Shown: in pieces, positions 40,591-43,212 of the stretch
How positions within the stretch are numbered: the first letter of the stretch is position 1
Layout of the letters: every line of letters begins with the position of its first letter
From: an uncultured Eubacteriales bacterium
GTDB taxonomy: Bacteria > Bacillota > Clostridia > Oscillospirales > Ruminococcaceae
NCBI GenBank assembly: GCA_900319075.1
Contig: ONMZ01000013.1
Span: 1 to 43,212, forward strand
DNA length: 43,212 bases
Direction: 5' to 3'
Translations under genes and position numbers: made by a program
Notes under the pieces: model-generated
Database searches by the model: none
Told to the model about the DNA's origin: nothing
What the model saw: the letters and a program-made list of their open reading frames with translations, nothing else

Positions 40591-40797
40591 TTATTTGTCG
40601 TCCTTGATAGGCGGAGTGATCTTCGGACCCTTAGCCGCCGGAATTACCGAAGCGTTGCTGTTGGGACCTGCGATCTTTTCAAGAGCCTTTATTTGCTGTG
40701 AGATCGCAGACTGCGAAATAAAATGCTCCTCTGCGGCAGCTGTGAAGCTGCCAAGCCGCACCACCGACTGAAAATAGCGTATCTGTTTTAGCATCAT
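40591..40797 (-). pseudogene. Truncated LysR-type regulator (DNA-binding part only)
   Basis: The first 42 residues are a normal LysR helix-turn-helix (IRYFQSVVRLGSFTAAAEEH, then FISQSAISQQIKALEK). The chain then switches to about 25 unrelated residues (NSNASVIPAAKGPKITPP...) and stops at 68 aa. The effector-binding domain and dimer linker helix are missing. An AGGTGAT SD and a clean start 6 bp behind the NTF2-like gene remain, so a short peptide may still be made. I take it as a deletion relic of a divergent or operon regulator. Confidence 0.75.
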
Positions 40798-40803
40798 ATC
40801 ACC

Positions 40804-41190
40804 TCAATAGGTCGAGGCGCTCGCAAGTGCAAAGCGCCACTCGCTGTTTTTCTTCACAAGCTGAAACCTAAGCTGCAACCGCCAGGTATGCTTTCCGCCT
40901 CCGAATACCGCAGCCGTAACTTTGCTTTTGCCGATGAGTACAGCAGTATTGCCCTTGATGTCCGCCTGCATATCTTCATGTTCGGCAGAATAATAATTCA
41001 GCGTACCGTCCATGATCGAGCTTATGTAGACCTCTTTCGGCTGGCGCATACCTGTCATGTGGACAAGCACAAAGCTGTCATCATGGACACGTTCAAGCTC
41101 TGCTCTGTCCTTGTTCACCATTGCGGTGTACATCTCTTTGTAGAGCTGTATGATCTGTTCCTTGTCGGTCATAGTATCACCATCAGTCAT
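40804..41190 (-). CDS. NTF2-like/SnoaL-like (DUF4440-type) protein
   Basis: Small cone-fold protein of 128 aa: EQIIQLYKEMYTAMVNKDRA, then LERVHDDSFVLVHMTGM, and strands VLIGKSKVTAAVF and WRLQLRFQLVKKNSEWRF. The family includes isomerases, small-molecule binders and immunity proteins; no specific role can be read here. The ATG at 41190 overlaps the aldo/keto reductase stop by 8 nt, suggesting coupled translation. ATG 41172 is an alternative with no better SD. Confidence 0.85.
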   Translation of the reverse strand: MTDGDTMTDKEQIIQLYKEMYTAMVNKDRAELERVHDDSFVLVHMTGMRQPKEVYISSIMDGTLNYYSAEHEDMQADIKGNTAVLIGKSKVTAAVFGGGKHTWRLQLRFQLVKKNSEWRFALASASTY

Positions 41191-42034
41191 GAATTTTGTA
41201 ATTGTTCAGCAGCATTTCGCCAACACCCGGAGCTTCGGGATCGTGGGAACCCTTGCCTGTATCGAGCGCACGGATAGTATCCATTTCCTCAGCGGTCAGT
41301 TCAAAGTCAAAAATGTCGATGTTGCCCTTGATACGCTCGGGATTTGTGGACTTCGGCAGAACGATGAAGCACTCCTGCACCTCAAATCGCAGAATGATCT
41401 GTCCTGCGTTCTTGCCGTACTTTTCAGCAAGTGCTGTGATCGCCGGGTTTTCAAGCAGTGACTTGTCACCGTGACCGAGGGGATACCACGCTTCTAGCTT
41501 TACATCGTCTTTTGCAAGCACCTCTCGCAGAGCCTTCTGCTGGAAAAGCGGATTGCATTCAACCTGATTTACCGCAGGCTTTGTTGCAAAATCAGCAGTC
41601 AGTTCGGTGTAGAGCTTTGGTGTCATATTGCTTACACCGATAGAACGTATCTTACCCTGTGCTTTTGCTTCTTCAAGAGCCTTCCACGCACCTGCCACAT
41701 CGCCATAAGGCTGGTGGAGCAGATAGAGGTCGATATAGTCAAGACCCAGCTTGGAAAGCGACGCATCAATGCCTTTCTTTGCTGCTTCATAGCCGTAGTC
41801 CTGAAGCCACAGCTTGCTCGTGACGAAGATCTCCTCACGGGGAATTCCGCTGTCACGGACAGCCTTGCCGACTTCCGCTTCGTTGAAATATGCGGCAGCC
41901 GTGTCAATGTGGCGGTAGCCGACCTTCAGCGCTTCAAGCACTGCCTTGTATGTCGAGCCGTCGGCAGGGATCATGAACACGCCGAAACCTACCGCTGGGA
42001 TCTTGTTGCCGTCATTCAAAGTAATGTAATTCAT
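41183..42034 (-). CDS. Aldo/keto reductase
   Basis: NADPH-dependent (alpha/beta)8 oxidoreductase of 283 aa. The catalytic tetrad is complete: Asp44 and Tyr49 (HIDTAAAYFNE), Lys74 (TSKLW) and His107 (YLLHQPYG). The cofactor-binding end has VLPKSTNPERIKGN. It is closest in pattern to the YvgN/2,5-diketogluconate reductase type; substrate is unknown. It lies 12 bp behind the flavodoxin gene. Confidence 0.95.
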   Translation of the reverse strand: MNYITLNDGNKIPAVGFGVFMIPADGSTYKAVLEALKVGYRHIDTAAAYFNEAEVGKAVRDSGIPREEIFVTSKLWLQDYGYEAAKKGIDASLSKLGLDYIDLYLLHQPYGDVAGAWKALEEAKAQGKIRSIGVSNMTPKLYTELTADFATKPAVNQVECNPLFQQKALREVLAKDDVKLEAWYPLGHGDKSLLENPAITALAEKYGKNAGQIILRFEVQECFIVLPKSTNPERIKGNIDIFDFELTAEEMDTIRALDTGKGSHDPEAPGVGEMLLNNYKIHD

Positions 42035-42046
42035 AATAGTTCCTCC

Positions 42047-42562
42047 TCAGACAGATTTCTTCGCCCACGCAGCGACTTTGCTTTCGCTCTCGGCGGCTTC
42101 TGCACCGTGAACAGAAAGCCCGGCCTTGACCGTCGCGCCCTTACAGAGATTTTTAAGGTCACGCTCGCTTGAACCCATACCGCTGCCCTCGTTGGTGCAG
42201 AACGGTATGATCGTCTTGCCCGACAGATCATACTTTTCAAGCAGTGTGAACATACACATCGGCATCGTTCCCCACCAGTTAGGATAGCCCACAAAGATAG
42301 TGTCGTAGTCCTCAAAGTTTTCGGGATAAGCCTTGATCTCCGGGCGAGCCTTTGCACGAAGCTCCTGCTTTGCCTCCTCGATGCAGGTCATATAGCTCTC
42401 GGAATAGGGCTTTACGGTGTCCACCTCAAACAGATCACCGCCCACAGCGTTTTGGATAAATTCTGCAACTCTCTCGGTGTTGCCCTTTGCAATAGTTTTA
42501 AGACCGCCGTTCCAGTAGTTTTCGCCCTTGCGTGAATAGTAAACGATAAGAATGTTAGCCAT
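42047..42562 (-). CDS. Flavodoxin
   Basis: FMN-binding electron carrier of 171 aa. LIVYYSRKGEN and GNTERVAEFIQ form the phosphate loop, split by an insertion as in the Flavodoxin_4 type. FVGYPNWWGTMPMCMFTLLE is the conserved flavin-stacking segment, and IIPFCTNEGSGMGSSERDL the second loop. GGAGG precedes the ATG. It is first in an operon with the aldo/keto reductase and NTF2-like genes. The promoter is not clear: two ACTATAAT boxes (around 42590-42615) lack a good -35. Confidence 0.94.
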   Translation of the reverse strand: MANILIVYYSRKGENYWNGGLKTIAKGNTERVAEFIQNAVGGDLFEVDTVKPYSESYMTCIEEAKQELRAKARPEIKAYPENFEDYDTIFVGYPNWWGTMPMCMFTLLEKYDLSGKTIIPFCTNEGSGMGSSERDLKNLCKGATVKAGLSVHGAEAAESESKVAAWAKKSV

Positions 42563-42778
42563 AAGTGTTACCTCCGTTATTTATTTGATAATTATAGTTT
42601 ATTATAGTTTTTCAAATAAATCAATCTGAATTTCGGATAAATTAGATAAGTTTTTCTTATGCAAACTTGAAGAGAAGTCAATATTACATCTCTTCGTGCC
42701 TGAAATCACCCCTTTCGATAGGAGAGCAGGTCCAAGTTGCGGGCGTTCACATAACGGCTGCACCCACATAAAAAAGTG

Positions 42779-42808
42779 AGGCTGATGCGATCTGATACGC
42801 ACCAGCCT
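42779..42808. repeat. Dispersed hairpin, copy 3
   Basis: AGGCTGaTGCG / CGCAcCAGCCT with the same outer stem as copies 1 and 2. It and copy 2 also share about 45 further bases on the plus-strand right side (TACCxxTTCGTCA, then TGTCACG), the reverse of a recombinase gene end. Confidence 0.8.
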
Positions 42809-42837
42809 TTCTTATACCTTTTCGTCACCATACTATG

Positions 42838-42984
42838 TCACGTTTTGCGCTCTATGATAGCCTGCATCTTGTTGAAGGTCACCTTGTCGATGATCGCAGG
42901 GACAAAGTTTTTGTGTCGGAATCTTTCTTCCCCGGGAACAACTCGCTTAGTGTCGCTCCCGTTTTTTTTCGTATTGTGGATTGA
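42838..42984 (-). pseudogene. Serine recombinase internal relic
   Basis: The minus-strand frame reads ...ERFRHKNFVPAIIDKVTFNK, then MQAIIERKT and stop. AIID-x-x-TF-x-x-(M/V)Q is the standard 'recombinase domain' signature of large serine recombinases. Immediately after, in another frame, comes the same gene end as at 35993 (VT-x-Y-x-DE-x-V), so an internal piece has been deleted. No start is visible. Confidence 0.6.
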
Positions 42985-43009
42985 AAATCGGGGCTGATTA
43001 TGGTATAAT
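42981..43009 (+). promoter_or_regulatory. Sigma-A promoter of the EamA transporter gene
   Basis: TTGAAA (42981-42986), 17-bp spacer, TATAAT (43004-43009). The leader of about 105 nt holds a perfect 8-bp hairpin TGTGCGAG/CTCGCACA (about 43025-43044) and a second weaker one. Confidence 0.85.
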
Positions 43010-43119
43010 AGTTAATATAATCAATGTGCGAGAATGCTCGCACAAATCGGAATTTCTCTTAGAGATAATTGATGGACGAGAATTACCAGAGTATATGACA
43101 ATGAATAAGGGGAGAAGAT

Positions 43120-43212
43120 ATGTGGCTGATCATGGCGGCTTTGTCCGCGCTCTTTGCCGGACTTACGGCGATACTTGCGAAATGCGGGATCAAAAAGACT
43201 GATTCAGACGTG
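43120..43212 (+). CDS. EamA/DMT family transporter, N-terminal part (cut by window edge)
   Basis: Only 31 codons are present. The start MWLIMAALSALFAGLTAILA followed by KCGIKKTDSDV matches the first helix and first loop of EamA (drug/metabolite) transporters. GGGGAGA lies 5-8 nt upstream of the ATG. Substrate cannot be inferred. Confidence 0.75.
   Translation, partial: MWLIMAALSALFAGLTAILAKCGIKKTDSDV

Larger units (their letters stand above)
42563..43119. other. Intergenic region with mobile-element relics
   Basis: No intact gene. Contents: AT-rich leader of the flavodoxin gene (42563-42660), a stretch of unknown sequence, hairpin copy 3 (42779), a recombinase relic (42838-42984) and the EamA promoter and leader. 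Confidence 0.6.

Noticed and set aside
1-43212. CRISPR arrays, intact insertion sequences or prophage
   Set aside because: No regular repeat-spacer pattern, transposase of full length or phage structural genes were seen; only recombinase relics.

Overview
The window looks like a chromosomal segment of a low-to-moderate GC, Gram-positive gut Clostridia, most like the Ruminococcus/Oscillospiraceae group. This rests on strong Shine-Dalgarno sequences, sigma-A promoters that nearly all have 17-bp spacers, a sporulation protein (GerW/YtfJ), ScpA/ScpB, DUF2953 and DUF4317 proteins, a C+ (zinc-type) ribosomal protein L28, and an LTA-synthase-like enzyme. The species assignment is an inference from gene content only.

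Left part (1-11,450): an ABC-F ATPase on the minus strand, then a short gene for an EIIA-glucose-like protein that has lost both active-site histidines. A long plus-strand polyamine operon follows (3043-10837): speD, an arginine-decarboxylase-type speA, speE, speB, a carboxy(nor)spermidine dehydrogenase and nspC. The operon therefore holds both the S-adenosylmethionine route and the aspartate-semialdehyde route of aminopropyl transfer. Three unknown small membrane proteins and a barstar-like protein are interleaved. A flavin reductase-like gene follows a terminator.

Middle part (11,500-31,750): mostly housekeeping. It has a HAD phosphatase, an LTA synthase-like sulfatase, rpmB, and an operon of M50 protease, scpA (with a very long acidic tail), scpB, DUF2953, gerW/ytfJ, dacF and rluB. 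A three-gene soluble biotin-dependent transcarboxylase set follows (acyl-CoA carboxyltransferase, biotin carrier, OadA/5S-type carboxyltransferase), with no membrane decarboxylase subunit. Then come a DUF4317 gene, a minus-strand operon (GDSL lipase with membrane anchor, PIN-like protein with an internal duplication, YfcE phosphodiesterase), a 97-aa unknown plus RarA, and an S1-domain protein.

Right part (31,750-43,212): accessory in character. It contains a secreted SleB-like cell wall protein with a structured leader, tRNA-Leu(UAG) with degenerate tRNA-like sequence upstream, a RelB/RelE-type toxin-antitoxin pair, and a fluoride riboswitch with a clear intrinsic terminator controlling a CPA-type antiporter. 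It also has a TetR-alcohol dehydrogenase operon, a secreted S41 protease with an EF-hand-like loop, and a flavodoxin/aldo-keto reductase/NTF2-like operon ending in a truncated LysR gene. The start of an EamA transporter is cut by the window edge. Relics of a serine recombinase and three related copies of a hairpin (34522, 35957, 42779) mark past mobile-element activity here.
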